NCBI GenBank assembly: GCA_016286165.1
Contig: JAEESE010000001.1
Span: 124,001-188,000 of the forward strand
Source of the DNA: Bacteroidaceae bacterium
GTDB taxonomy: Bacteria; Bacteroidota; Bacteroidia; Bacteroidales; Bacteroidaceae
Reading direction: 5' to 3'
Length of the DNA stretch: 64,000 nt
The position numbers were made by a program, and so were the translations under genes. Each line of letters begins with the position of its first letter. Position 1 is the first letter of the stretch. Below the pieces are notes generated by a model. It searched no databases and was not told the DNA's origin. It saw nothing but the letters and a program-made list of their open reading frames with translations. This document shows positions 26,380-35,719 of this stretch, in pieces.

Positions 26380-27273
26380 ATGGCACAAAATAAATTCCGG
26401 GGTTTGGGTGTTGCCCTCATAACGCCCTTCCGAAGCGATGGAAGCATCGACGAGGAGGCTCTCATAAGACTCGTGGAGTACCAGATACGTAGCGGAGCTG
26501 ACTTCCTCTGTATTATGGGCACCACTGCCGAAACGCCCACACTCACTCGCGATGAGAAGCGCTGGCTGCGTGATACACTCGTTGAGCGAGTGGCTGGTCG
26601 TGTACCATTGCTCATGGGCTGCGGAGGCAACTGCACAGCAGCCGTTGTCGAAGAGCTTACCTCCACCGACTGGACTGGCATCGATGGCGTGCTCAGCGTT
26701 TGCCCCATGTACAATAAGCCATCGCAGGAAGGACTTTATCAACACTTCAAAGCCATTGCCAAGGCATCGCCAGTTCCTGTAGTATTATATAATGTACCCG
26801 GGCGCACGGGCGTGAACATGACCGCAGAAACCACTTTGCGGCTGGCTCGCGACTTTGAGAAAATCGTTGCCATCAAGGAAGCCAGCGGCAACATCACGCA
26901 GATGGACGACATCATCAAGAACAAGCCCGAAGGCTTCGACGTAATCTCTGGTGACGATGGCATTACCTTCCCCCTCATCACCCTCGGGGCTGTAGGTGTA
27001 ATTAGTGTGATAGGCAATGCGTTGCCGCGAGAGTTCTCGCGCATGGTGCGCTTAGCATTACAAGGTGACTACGCTTCAGCGCTTCACATTCACCATAAGT
27101 TCACTGAGCTCTTTAAGCTGCTCTTCGTCGACGGCAATCCTGCAGGCGTAAAAGCAATGTTGCATGCCATGGGCATGATCGAGAACCAGCTGCGATTGCC
27201 ACTCGTTCCAACCCGCCTCACCACTATGGAACAGATATCCGACATCCTGAGGCAATTGAACATCAAGTATTAA
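26380..27273 (+). CDS. dapA: 4-hydroxy-tetrahydrodipicolinate synthase
   Basis: A 297-residue TIM-barrel enzyme. Catalytic residues are in place: GTTAE (47-51), Tyr111 in PMYNK, Tyr137 and Arg142 in YNVPGRTG, and the Schiff-base Lys166 in AIKEASG. It condenses pyruvate with aspartate semialdehyde in lysine and diaminopimelate synthesis. Length is typical. It sits 103 bp after the MaoC gene with paired small hairpins between, and ends at a strong terminator. Confidence 0.96.
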   Translation: MAQNKFRGLGVALITPFRSDGSIDEEALIRLVEYQIRSGADFLCIMGTTAETPTLTRDEKRWLRDTLVERVAGRVPLLMGCGGNCTAAVVEELTSTDWTGIDGVLSVCPMYNKPSQEGLYQHFKAIAKASPVPVVLYNVPGRTGVNMTAETTLRLARDFEKIVAIKEASGNITQMDDIIKNKPEGFDVISGDDGITFPLITLGAVGVISVIGNALPREFSRMVRLALQGDYASALHIHHKFTELFKLLFVDGNPAGVKAMLHAMGMIENQLRLPLVPTRLTTMEQISDILRQLNIKY

Positions 27274-27294
27274 GCAAGATAAAAAGCGAGTATA

Positions 27295-27334
27295 AAAAAG
27301 CGATGTGCTTCTACAGAGGCACATCGCTTTTTGC
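27295..27334. terminator. bidirectional terminator after dapA
   Basis: AAAAAGCGATGTGC (27295-27308) pairs perfectly with GCACATCGCTTTTT (to about 27332), giving A/T tracts on both sides, between converging dapA and the flavodoxin gene. Confidence 0.9.
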
Positions 27335-27350
27335 TTTATGATAGGCCAAG

Positions 27351-28160
27351 TTATCTCACTACGCGTGTGAATACGGGGGCTTCGCCATTGACGACAGTGA
27401 CATAGACCGTCAGCTCTTTCTCTGGATCACGTTGGTCAGCAGCGGTGAACATGTATTCAACGCCATCAGGTAAGGCGCGCTGTGCAACGGTCTTTGCCTT
27501 AGCGCTAATCATGGGATAGTCGCCAACGGCTGCATCAAAGATTGCAGACTCAGCCTCACCTGCAGGTTGCTGCTCGGGGAAGTTCTCAAGCTTAGTGTAT
27601 TCACCTTCGAGGAAACCGCCAGCCTTTAGGAACTGATCGATTTCCTGCGGCACGACTGCCATACGAGCAGCGCGGACACCGTAACCAGGCAATAGTTCGG
27701 CCTTGGGCTGTAGCGCAGCTAAATCTTTCGTGCAGGCTTCCAGACCTCCGCTGCCGAAGGTGCAGAAAGGTACCACCTTCTTGCCCGCAAGATCCACACT
27801 CTCCAAAAGAGCGGCCACTGGGGGTGCATAAGTGCCGAACCATACCGGGAAGCCGATGAACACCACGTCATACTTGGTTACATCCGACTTCAGTGGCTGT
27901 ATCTCAGGCTTCACGCCCTGTTCGCGTTCTTGCATGCAACGAGCTATAGTTGCCTGGAAGTCGCCGTCGTAAGGAGTTGTTGCAACTATCTCCTCAATAT
28001 CAGCGCCTAAGCGAGTGGCTATCTCCTCGGCCACAGCCTTGGTGTTAGACGTTTGTGAATAGTAAAGCACCAGCACTTTCTGTGCCTCCTGCTTGGCGCC
28101 GCAACTTACGGCACCAAATACCACGGTTGCGAGAACCGTCATCCATTTCAAAGCTTTCAT
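27351..28160 (-). CDS. flavodoxin-domain lipoprotein
   Basis: A 269-residue protein with an export signal ending in a lipobox (VFGAVSCG, Cys20), so it should be anchored to a membrane outside the cytoplasm. Residues 28-185 look like a flavodoxin: the FMN phosphate loop is YYSQTSNT (33-40), followed by IGFPVWFGTYAPP (about 100-112) and PFCTFGSGGLEAC. The last 80 or so residues form an extra domain (DQRDPEKELTVYVTVVNG). Most flavodoxins are cytosolic, so an exported one is unusual; electron donor and acceptor are unknown. It is transcribed alone, towards dapA. Confidence 0.82.
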   Translation of the reverse strand: MKALKWMTVLATVVFGAVSCGAKQEAQKVLVLYYSQTSNTKAVAEEIATRLGADIEEIVATTPYDGDFQATIARCMQEREQGVKPEIQPLKSDVTKYDVVFIGFPVWFGTYAPPVAALLESVDLAGKKVVPFCTFGSGGLEACTKDLAALQPKAELLPGYGVRAARMAVVPQEIDQFLKAGGFLEGEYTKLENFPEQQPAGEAESAIFDAAVGDYPMISAKAKTVAQRALPDGVEYMFTAADQRDPEKELTVYVTVVNGEAPVFTRVVR

Positions 28161-28212
28161 ACTATCGGAAAATGTTTATAGGTTTATAACTGTAACACAT
28201 ATGGGATTAGCC

Positions 28213-30819
28213 TTAACGAGTCAGTTTCACTGAACGTTGACGACCTTGCCAAGTCCATGTGATTACATACAAGCCTCGAGGCAAAGCCGAGAGGTTGGTG
28301 CCTTCGGAGGCACGGAAGGTGCGGATTAGGCGACCTGCCGAGTCGAACACTCGTACGGCGAAGGTAAGTTGCGAAAGATCGTCGGCACCGAAGTGAAGGC
28401 GGCCACTGGCAGGGTCGTAGGCTAAAGCATAATCTAAGTCGTAGCTGGCAATATCATCAGGCTCCGGTTCAGGCTGCACTTGTCCTGCCACCTCAACGAG
28501 CCAAAGGCGATTGTTGGAAACGGCATTACGTTCATCGCTGGTGTAGCTGAGCACGGCTGTGCCATCCTCGCTGTTGCCTCCGCTTAGGTTGGCGGCATGT
28601 TCTGAGAAACGGCTTACGAGGTTGAAGCGGCCATCGGCCTGTGCCACCAAATCCCACTGCTGACGCACATCGAGCGAATCGCCTGGTGCGGTATTAAGTT
28701 GGGTTCCTGTGAGCGTAGTGGCTGTAGGTTCTCCCTCTGTGGGGTCATTGAGGGCATAGCCTGTAGCATTATTTACTATATAAAGGTAACCGTTGGCGAG
28801 GGGATAGATACGCCACAACTGGGTCTGCGATTCCTCGTTGCGGGCATTGCAAACGATGGCATCATCATCAGCACGGACATCGATAAAGGTGCCTGTGCCA
28901 AGATTGGAGATAGCATAGTACACCAACGAGTCGGCGGGGAAGTCCGGCACCTTAGGCTGCGGTTCCGGATCAGGACCTGGGCCTGGACCAGGACCGGGGT
29001 CATCGGGACTCAGTTCGGCAAAGGCGTCATTGAGGTATATGAGATGATCGTGAATGAAGTTGCGGAGATCACTTACATACTCGTCGTAAGTGTTGTAAAG
29101 CACAATCTCGCGCAGGGTTCTTTGGTTGATATTCCATCGCTGGTAGTTTAGTTGAATCGAAGCGTCGATGAGCTGCGTCAAACTGTCGATCTGAGTGTTG
29201 AGATAAGCTTCAATGCCATCGTCGACCGCCTCGTGGAAGCGGCGATTGATGAGGCGCGCAAACCAAGGATCATCCCACATCTTATTCACCCAGTTGCGCA
29301 TATTGCCATAGCCGACATCTTTCATAAGCTGGCGCACTGTATTATATCCCTGGCCCTCACGGTCACGGTTGTCGTTGTTGTAAGCAATGTCGAAATCCCA
29401 GAGCGGTCCCCAGAAGAGGTGGTCGTCCTGAGCTTCCTTATAGAAATATGTGCTGTACAAGCCATCGACATTAGCACTAATCTCGGTGCAGAGATACCAG
29501 TTGGCGAGCGACACGGAATCTACGAAGGGGCGGTAGCCATTGTCCTTATCAGTGAATTGCTCGGAATACAGGTGATCCTCAAACTGACGAATGAACTGCT
29601 TAGCGTAGTCGTACTGCTTGCGGTCCAACTCATCGATGTCGGGGTAATGAATGCGGATAGGCAAACCGCCATACTCAGAATAGAAACCATCTACACCGTT
29701 GCTGAAATCACCGGAGTTGTCGTTCTCGAATAGATAGCCGCCTGTGATGTCGCTGGTTTCGGTGAGCGGGAAATCCTGTTCGGTGATATTCACACGGTGC
29801 GGACGGACATCCACCTGATCAGAGATCTGATAAGTGCCATCGTAGCGGTTGTTGAATGTAAGATCAACGAATTTGGCTGCAGGGTTGAACTTCAGACCCA
29901 TATAATCACCCATGAGTGATGTTACTGCGTTGCGAATGAGCGTCTTGTCGCCGTGATTGGCGAGCAAGGTCCACTTCTTGGTCTTGGCATAACCCTTGCC
30001 CAACAGCTTCTCCTTGGATTGAAACTTGAGTTTGTATGGCTTTTTGGCCATACCCCAAGTAGCATTACCACGTCCTCTAATCTCCAAGGAGTCGAAGAAT
30101 GCGACGCTGTCATTCTCATAGACACACCACATTCGGGCATAGACATACCTATCCTTGTTAGTAACATCGCGGCCATTGAAAGTGTCAATGTACACGTGTG
30201 GAAGATTGGTCAACCGACTCACATCCTTGATTGACGGGTCAACGGGCTCTGGAGCATCAGCAATTTTCTCCAATCGCCACGTAAATAACGGAGTTAGCGA
30301 ATATTCCGCATTCGGGAGATGGTCGCCGTCCATATCCTCAACCACAGTCCAGAAAGTGTTGCAGCCCCATTGGTCGAATGAGTAATTTGAGTTAGTTGCA
30401 CGTACGGCATAAGTGTCGCCGCTCTTGTACCATACCTGTCCTTCCCAATCATCACGGGCAAGTCCCGCATTAGTGCGAATATATCCAAAATGCCACATAT
30501 CGTCAGTGCGCCCACCTCCACAATCCGGATTGGTGAAATACTGGTCAAACTGCCAGCCCGGCGACCTGAACAGGCTCTCGCCTTCGATACGATGGAAGAC
30601 AAACTGGCCAGCTCTCTGCTCATCGGCAACGAGCCATCCGTCGTCGGTAAGATAATACTTTATGGAGCCTTCGCCAGTTCCATCATTGAACGTGAATATC
30701 CTATAAGTCGCTTCGGCCACAATAGAGGCGTTTGCTGCCTCGTATTGTTCGTCGGTCACGTCCTGAGCCCAGCAGGCAAGAGGGGCAAGCAGGAGGATAA
30801 GTATATTTCGGAATCTCAT
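28213..30819 (-). CDS. secreted CotH-kinase-like protein with ricin-type lectin domain
   Basis: An 868-residue protein with a signal peptide (1-19, CWAQ). Residues about 195-600 are a CotH-type atypical kinase fold with GRGNATWGMAKKPYKLKF near residue 248, LLANHGDKTLIRNA and WGPLWDFDIAYNND. A Pro/Gly linker of PGPGPGPDPEPQP type (about 610-625) separates it from a ricin B-like lectin region (about 635-775). The last 65 residues (VFDSAGRLIRTF, GLYVITW, basic tail) resemble a type IX secretion C-terminal domain. CotH proteins phosphorylate serine in spore coats; here a secreted role in glycan binding or protein modification is inferred. It lies 183 bp downstream of the 5'-nucleotidase gene. Confidence 0.85.
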   Translation of the reverse strand: MRFRNILILLLAPLACWAQDVTDEQYEAANASIVAEATYRIFTFNDGTGEGSIKYYLTDDGWLVADEQRAGQFVFHRIEGESLFRSPGWQFDQYFTNPDCGGGRTDDMWHFGYIRTNAGLARDDWEGQVWYKSGDTYAVRATNSNYSFDQWGCNTFWTVVEDMDGDHLPNAEYSLTPLFTWRLEKIADAPEPVDPSIKDVSRLTNLPHVYIDTFNGRDVTNKDRYVYARMWCVYENDSVAFFDSLEIRGRGNATWGMAKKPYKLKFQSKEKLLGKGYAKTKKWTLLANHGDKTLIRNAVTSLMGDYMGLKFNPAAKFVDLTFNNRYDGTYQISDQVDVRPHRVNITEQDFPLTETSDITGGYLFENDNSGDFSNGVDGFYSEYGGLPIRIHYPDIDELDRKQYDYAKQFIRQFEDHLYSEQFTDKDNGYRPFVDSVSLANWYLCTEISANVDGLYSTYFYKEAQDDHLFWGPLWDFDIAYNNDNRDREGQGYNTVRQLMKDVGYGNMRNWVNKMWDDPWFARLINRRFHEAVDDGIEAYLNTQIDSLTQLIDASIQLNYQRWNINQRTLREIVLYNTYDEYVSDLRNFIHDHLIYLNDAFAELSPDDPGPGPGPGPDPEPQPKVPDFPADSLVYYAISNLGTGTFIDVRADDDAIVCNARNEESQTQLWRIYPLANGYLYIVNNATGYALNDPTEGEPTATTLTGTQLNTAPGDSLDVRQQWDLVAQADGRFNLVSRFSEHAANLSGGNSEDGTAVLSYTSDERNAVSNNRLWLVEVAGQVQPEPEPDDIASYDLDYALAYDPASGRLHFGADDLSQLTFAVRVFDSAGRLIRTFRASEGTNLSALPRGLYVITWTWQGRQRSVKLTR

Positions 30820-30867
30820 AATCTGCTGTGTGATGGTGTCGTATATTATGTTTTATTGTGAAGCTTG

Positions 30868-30956
30868 ATATGCCCAACCTTATTGCTCGATAAGGTCTAC
30901 CTAATTGCCCGATTAAGCTAACCTAATTTTCTGGTTAGGTTGGCCTAATAAATTGG
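30868..30956. repeat. 22-bp tandem repeat, family B, four copies
   Basis: Units begin at 30868, 30890, 30912 (23 bp) and 30935. Each carries the CCTAATT-type core at the same offset (ACCTTATTG, ACCTAATTG, ACCTAATTT, GCCTAATAA). The same unit forms the array at 54.08-54.23 kb. Confidence 0.85.
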
Positions 30957-31002
30957 CATGGCCAGTGGAGCAAAGTGAATGGTAAAATTCAATGTTCATT
31001 TA

Positions 31003-32757
31003 TTATCGTTTTGGAAAGAGGATAGCACGGTCGCGAGCAATGGCTGCCGGTGCCCAGGCATCCGGGATAAAGCGCCAGTTTGTACGAGCTCGCGGAGCAA
31101 CGTGACCTTTCTGACGAATCATATTGATGAGATGATAGCGTAAGTCATGGTCGGTGGAAGCTACTACACGTGAAGGCAGTTCGGAAAGGGGGATGCCCGC
31201 TCCACGGGTCAGCAGTTCACCGCCGCCGTTGCCGCGATATGAGTTTACTGCTACTAGGTAGTCCTTATCGAGGTCGAAGGGTGTGCCGTCCTCCATCGAG
31301 AGGATGGTCACCTTCTCACCATCAGGTTTAGAGGCATCGACTGTGTAACAGATACCTGCAGCAGAGTCGAAGTTGAAAGCCATATTCTTCAACCCCAAAC
31401 GCTTGCCGCCGTCGAGTACATAGTCCATAAGCATTATATGATCGTCGGCCGACTGCATAGTATTGCACCAGAGGTCGTAGCTCATCTCGAGGAAGTCGCG
31501 AATCTCGCGACCTGAAAGACGCATTGTATAAAGCATATTTTCGTACTTGTACAGCGCAAACATGTCAGACACATGTGTCATGCCTTGCTCGATAGTGGCA
31601 TCGAACGAGAGAGGCGCGGCAAAAGATATCTGAGCACCCCGAGCGAGTTCAAGTTGCAAATCGTGAATCAGGTCGATGAATGCCGAAGGCCCAAAGAACG
31701 CGTCACGCTCGTGGACGGTAGTGTCGAACACGCCAACCTCTTCTTTCATATATGCTTCCACTGCCTGCTTAGCACGTGGGAACCATTCGTCGGCATTTGC
31801 TGTGGGCAGTCCCTCATTCTTAGCTTTGTCCAAAGCTTCGTCCATATCCTTGGCGCTGAGTATCTTGCCTTCTAAAGATTTCTCGGTCACACGGCCGAGC
31901 CAATTCTTCTTGACTGTGATATCAACTTGGCACAAACAGGCAGCTGTGCTGGTAGGCCCAAGGGCGAGTATGCTGTCGCCGTCGGGCGTCTGCACATATT
32001 CCATATTACGGCGATGGTCATGGCCATAAAGGATGAGGTCGAAGCCTGGCACCTGCTGAGCCACGAGGCGGGACTCATTCTCGCAATAGTCGTCGGTCTG
32101 TATGCCGCCCTTGTCATCGATGCCCGAGTGAAAGAGCCCGATGATGATATCTGGCCTTACACGTTTCTTGATGATGGGCACCCATTTCTGCGCTGAAGTA
32201 ATCATGTCGTCGAAATGAAGCCCTTCCCAGAGATTCTTCGGCACCCAGTTGGGTATGGCAGGCGTAATAAGACCGAGAACAGCAACGCGCAAACCTCCAC
32301 GTTCAATCACTTCATATGGTTTCAAATAAGGCTCACCCGTGCTATCATCTATGATATTCGCTCCAAGCACAGGGAAATTGCAGTCGTCAATCCAACGGTC
32401 AAACACCTTACGACCGGCTTCGATGTCGTGGTTGCCTATAGCTGCCACGTCATAACCCACGCGATTCATAGCCTCTGCCACAATATGCTTTGATGTAGTA
32501 TCAACGAAATTATAGTAATAGGCTGCCGGATAACCTTGGAGCACGTCGCCGCCATCGGTCAAGATGATGTTGTCGTTACCGAAATCCCTTCGACATAGAC
32601 CGACATAAGTATTGATACGCTGCAATGAATCCAAAACACGACCATGAACGTCGCTCGTGTGTAGGATTCGCAGGTGGATAGGATCTTTGTTTCCAGTGTT
32701 GCAAGCTGTGAACACCATTGCTAAGGATGCCATTGTAACGGCTAAAACTTTTTTCAT
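31003..32757 (-). CDS. 5'-nucleotidase/UshA-like metallophosphatase, lipoprotein
   Basis: A 584-residue protein with a lipoprotein signal (MVFTACNTG). The metallophosphoesterase domain has ILHTSDVHGR, DGGDVLQG, GNHDIEAG, LFHSG and YGHDHRR in order (about residues 30-260). A 5'-nucleotidase C-terminal domain follows (about 350-540, with NSYRGNGGGELL), which closes over the nucleotide. It should hydrolyse nucleotides or 2',3'-cyclic phosphates outside the cytoplasm. It is preceded by the response regulator gene by 38 bp on the same strand, and is thus a candidate part of the two-component operon. The array at 30868-30956 lies after its stop. Confidence 0.9.
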   Translation of the reverse strand: MKKVLAVTMASLAMVFTACNTGNKDPIHLRILHTSDVHGRVLDSLQRINTYVGLCRRDFGNDNIILTDGGDVLQGYPAAYYYNFVDTTSKHIVAEAMNRVGYDVAAIGNHDIEAGRKVFDRWIDDCNFPVLGANIIDDSTGEPYLKPYEVIERGGLRVAVLGLITPAIPNWVPKNLWEGLHFDDMITSAQKWVPIIKKRVRPDIIIGLFHSGIDDKGGIQTDDYCENESRLVAQQVPGFDLILYGHDHRRNMEYVQTPDGDSILALGPTSTAACLCQVDITVKKNWLGRVTEKSLEGKILSAKDMDEALDKAKNEGLPTANADEWFPRAKQAVEAYMKEEVGVFDTTVHERDAFFGPSAFIDLIHDLQLELARGAQISFAAPLSFDATIEQGMTHVSDMFALYKYENMLYTMRLSGREIRDFLEMSYDLWCNTMQSADDHIMLMDYVLDGGKRLGLKNMAFNFDSAAGICYTVDASKPDGEKVTILSMEDGTPFDLDKDYLVAVNSYRGNGGGELLTRGAGIPLSELPSRVVASTDHDLRYHLINMIRQKGHVAPRARTNWRFIPDAWAPAAIARDRAILFPKR

Positions 32758-32795
32758 TATTCTCTATACGATAATTCTTTAATGAGCTTGCAAGC

Positions 32796-33545
32796 TCAAG
32801 CCCTACGCCTTGCCAACCACTGTTCAAAGGCAGCCCGGTAGCTGTCGCCTATAGGCAGGCACGCGCCATCGTTCATAGTCACCCGTCCCTTTGAGAAATG
32901 TGCTATGCGGTTGAGGTTTATGATATGCGAACGATGCACTCTCATGAAACGGTCGGCAGGTAGCATCCCTTCGATGCGTTTCAAAGGGAGCAACGCCATG
33001 AGCGGCCTTGCACGGGAGTCTGTAAACACACGGAGGTATTCACCCATTGCCTGAACATATTTTATCTCGCGGAAGGGAATAGCTTGGGTTCTATGGTCGG
33101 CACGCAAGTATAGAACCTCATCGCTCTCAGGCTCCTCTGCCTGCTGAGCACTCTGGCTCTCACGCAAGGCCTCCTGCTGTTGATGGCGTTCAATGAGGCG
33201 CCCGGATGCCCTGCGGAACTCGTCCATAGTGTAGGGCTTAAGCAGAAAATCTACTGCTGCCACTTTGAAGCCTTCAAGGGCGTACTGCGAATAGGCGGTA
33301 GTGAACACCACCAACGGAGCTTCAGCATCTTCTCGTCCTAACGCTCGCACGAAATCCAAGCCACTTAGGTCGGGCATATTTATGTCGCAGAATATGGCAT
33401 CAACCTGCTCACGAGCCAACACGCCCGCAGCCTCCACGGCGCTCTGGCACCGAGCCACCAGCGTCAACTCCGGAACTCGCTGTATATATGTTGCCAGTTG
33501 GAGCAGTGCCAACGGCTCATCGTCTATGGCTATTACTCTTAACAT
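32796..33545 (-). CDS. LytTR-family response regulator
   Basis: A 249-residue protein with a receiver domain (phospho-acceptor Asp54 in FCDINMPDLSG, Lys103 in LLKPY) and a C-terminal LytTR DNA-binding domain (about 145-245, with DRFMRVHRSHIINLNRI). The linker is Gln/Glu-rich. It should bind promoter DNA when phosphorylated by the kinase encoded just upstream, whose stop is 3 bp before this start. Confidence 0.92.
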   Translation of the reverse strand: MLRVIAIDDEPLALLQLATYIQRVPELTLVARCQSAVEAAGVLAREQVDAIFCDINMPDLSGLDFVRALGREDAEAPLVVFTTAYSQYALEGFKVAAVDFLLKPYTMDEFRRASGRLIERHQQQEALRESQSAQQAEEPESDEVLYLRADHRTQAIPFREIKYVQAMGEYLRVFTDSRARPLMALLPLKRIEGMLPADRFMRVHRSHIINLNRIAHFSKGRVTMNDGACLPIGDSYRAAFEQWLARRRA

Positions 33546-33548
33546 GCT

Positions 33549-34238
33549 TCAAAGGTCTAAATTAAGCGGCAACTCAAGCTCAACGCCGTAAGTATCCGCA
33601 GTTTCGTTTATTACTAACCTATGGCTGTCGGGAAAAAGAAGGTTGAGGCGTTGACGGGCGTTGCGCAATCCAACCCCGCCCGAAGCCACCGACAGTGAAT
33701 TGCCCATGGCATGCTTGCTGTTGCGGCAGCTTAGGAACAAGTGTCCGTCCTTAGTGCTAATACTTATATCTACGAAGGAAGACTCTACATAGCTCACACC
33801 GTGCTTAAAGGCGTTCTCAATGAAAGTGGCAAGAACCAAAGGCGGCACGCCAGCGTGTGGCTGGTCCACTTGTACATTGAATTTCAGGTCAACGTCGGCA
33901 GTGAAACGGATGCGCATCAATCGGATATAATGACCAAGGAAATCTATCTCGCGCTGCAGCGGAACGAACTGGTGGTCGCCCTCATAAAGCACATAACGCA
34001 ACAGTCGCGACAGTTCCACGACCGCGTCCTGTGCCCGCTCAGGATCGATGGCTATCAGGGCATGGATATTATTGAGCGTGTTCATCAGGAAGTGCGGGTT
34101 AATCTGATAGTTCAGAAAAGCCAGCTGCTGCTGAATGCGCTCATACTCCAACTGCTGCTGGAGTGTAGTACCTTCAATACTGTTTCCTGATGGCTTAGCA
34201 GAGAGTTGCGGTTTCTTCGTGCTTTGTTCTTTATCCAT
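33549..34238 (-). CDS. LytS/His_kinase-type sensor kinase without membrane segments
   Basis: A 229-residue protein. The phospho-acceptor His49 is in LNYQINPHFLMNTLNNIHA; the ATP-binding N box is FIENAFKHG (Asn142) and the G box is GGVGLRN (187-193). Members of this family usually have four to eight membrane helices in front; here only about 45 residues precede the His box (MDKEQSTKKP and a Gln-rich coil), with no hydrophobic stretch. The -7 box at 34264-34271 fixes the transcript start near 34258, so the short form is genuine. The signal must be cytoplasmic or arrive through a partner. The response regulator follows 3 bp later. Confidence 0.88.
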   Translation of the reverse strand: MDKEQSTKKPQLSAKPSGNSIEGTTLQQQLEYERIQQQLAFLNYQINPHFLMNTLNNIHALIAIDPERAQDAVVELSRLLRYVLYEGDHQFVPLQREIDFLGHYIRLMRIRFTADVDLKFNVQVDQPHAGVPPLVLATFIENAFKHGVSYVESSFVDISISTKDGHLFLSCRNSKHAMGNSLSVASGGVGLRNARQRLNLLFPDSHRLVINETADTYGVELELPLNLDL

Positions 34239-34263
34239 TTACCTCTTATAGATTCTGCGCGGG

Positions 34264-34271
34264 CAAAGATA
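34264..34271 (-). promoter_or_regulatory. -7 promoter box of the kinase-regulator operon
   Basis: On the minus strand it reads TATCTTTG, about 26 bp upstream of the kinase ATG at 34238. Confidence 0.7.
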
Positions 34272-34375
34272 GCAAAAAGATTAAGGATTAATGATTAAGG
34301 GATATAGTTTTTTGCATTTATCACGTCATTTTACATTTTTCACTTTTCCATTTTTCACTTTTCAATAAAAATGTA

Positions 34376-34383
34376 TACCTTTG
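34376..34383 (+). promoter_or_regulatory. -7 promoter box of the DUF4494 gene
   Basis: TACCTTTG, 45 bp upstream of ATG 34429. It is divergent from the kinase promoter. Confidence 0.65.
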
Positions 34384-34428
34384 CAGACAACAAAAAAATT
34401 AATCATTAACTTTAAACTCAAACAATAG

Positions 34429-34887
34429 ATGAATAGCGAATGGTTTGAATGCAAAGTCCGTTTCGATAAGACATTAGAAACCGGACTCATTAAGAAAGTT
34501 ACGGAAACATACATGGTGGATGCGCTGAGTTTCACTGAAGCTGAGCGCCGCTTCATAGAAGAGATGACACCATATATCAGCGGTGAGTTCATTGTAACAG
34601 ACATCAAACGGGCACGTCTCTCGGAGGTTGTTGAAGCCGTAGATGCTGCCGCAGACCGCTGGTTTAAAGCCAAAGTTGCCTACATCACGCTTGACGAGAA
34701 GAGCGGTGCTGAGAAACGCACAAACCACATGATTTTTGTTCAGGCCACCGATTTCCGCGATGCCCTGAAGAACCTCGACAATTCCATGCAAGGCACTCTC
34801 GGTGATTGGGTTATCGTGAGTATTACTGAAACAGCCGTCATGGATGTTTTCAGATACAAGAAATTGGACCAGAAGGCAGAAAGCTGA
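34429..34887 (+). CDS. DUF4494-type conserved protein
   Basis: A 152-residue soluble protein with MNSEWFECKVRFDKTLETG at the start and EAERRFIEEM in the middle. This matches my memory of the Bacteroidetes DUF4494 family, of unknown function. No signal peptide or membrane helix. The gene is followed 15 bp later by yggS, so the two are likely co-transcribed. A link to PLP homeostasis through that neighbour is only suggestive. Confidence 0.7.
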   Translation: MNSEWFECKVRFDKTLETGLIKKVTETYMVDALSFTEAERRFIEEMTPYISGEFIVTDIKRARLSEVVEAVDAAADRWFKAKVAYITLDEKSGAEKRTNHMIFVQATDFRDALKNLDNSMQGTLGDWVIVSITETAVMDVFRYKKLDQKAES

Positions 34888-34902
34888 TGTAAGATAAGAC
34901 AA

Positions 34903-35577
34903 ATGATTGCAGAAGAAATACATAAGATTACTTCACAACTGCCCAAGGGTGTGCGATTGGTAGCCGTATCAAAATACCATCCTACCGAAGCCATACGCGA
35001 AGCCTTCAACGCCAGCCAGCGTCTTTTCGGTGAAAGCCATGCCCAAGAACTGCAACGGAAACACGCCGAGCTCGCCGACCTCGAAGCAGAAGGACTGGAA
35101 TGGCACTTCATTGGGCATCTACAAACGAACAAAGTGAAGTATATCGCCCCTTACGTTTCGCTCATTCATTCAGCAGATTCTTTGCACCTCCTCGAAGAAA
35201 TCAACCGTCAGGCACTGAAGGCCGGACGCATTATCCGTTGCCTGATGCAGTTGCATGTAGCAGCAGAGGAGACCAAATTCGGTTTTACACCCGACGAGGG
35301 CCTCACCTTTCTCGAAGGCGGTGCCTGGCAGCAGCTCAACGGCATCGAATTTGCCGGAGTAATGGCCATGGCCACAAACACCGACGACCTTGCCCACCGA
35401 CAGGCTGATTTCCATCGTGCACGTCTTTTCTTCGAGCAAGCGCAGCGCGACTACTTTCCACAATCCTTCAAAGAACTATCGATGGGCATGACGGACGACT
35501 GGCACCTTGCTGTTGACGAAGGCGCAACCATCATAAGAATAGGCACACAGATCTTCGGCGAGCGCATTTATACATAA
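34903..35577 (+). CDS. YggS/PLPBP family pyridoxal-phosphate homeostasis protein
   Basis: A 224-residue protein with the PLP lysine Lys24 in AVSKYHP, GESHAQELQRKHA, WHFIGHLQTNKVKYI, and SMGMTDDWHLA near the end. This is the PLP-binding, enzyme-free fold (alanine racemase-like barrel) that buffers pyridoxal phosphate in the cytosol. Length is normal (220-235). It is 15 bp after the DUF4494 gene. Confidence 0.92.
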   Translation: MIAEEIHKITSQLPKGVRLVAVSKYHPTEAIREAFNASQRLFGESHAQELQRKHAELADLEAEGLEWHFIGHLQTNKVKYIAPYVSLIHSADSLHLLEEINRQALKAGRIIRCLMQLHVAAEETKFGFTPDEGLTFLEGGAWQQLNGIEFAGVMAMATNTDDLAHRQADFHRARLFFEQAQRDYFPQSFKELSMGMTDDWHLAVDEGATIIRIGTQIFGERIYT

Positions 35578-35659
35578 CCAAATACACCGTTCTGCCCTGA
35601 ATATCATTCTTTTTCACTTAAAAGTTTGCAAAAGATTGTATTGTATACGAATTATTTAC

Positions 35660-35667
35660 TAAATTTG
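35660..35667 (+). promoter_or_regulatory. -7 promoter box of tkt-rpiB
   Basis: TAAATTTG, with a TTG about 21 bp upstream (35636-35638). Leader about 47 nt. Confidence 0.7.
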
Positions 35668-35719
35668 CCGACGCAAAACGTATATTCTCAACCAAATAAA
35701 CAATAAACTTTACCTTTTT

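Noticed and set aside
35583..35719. tRNA or riboswitch upstream of tkt
   Set aside because: No cloverleaf or known aptamer pattern; the stretch fits a plain promoter and leader.
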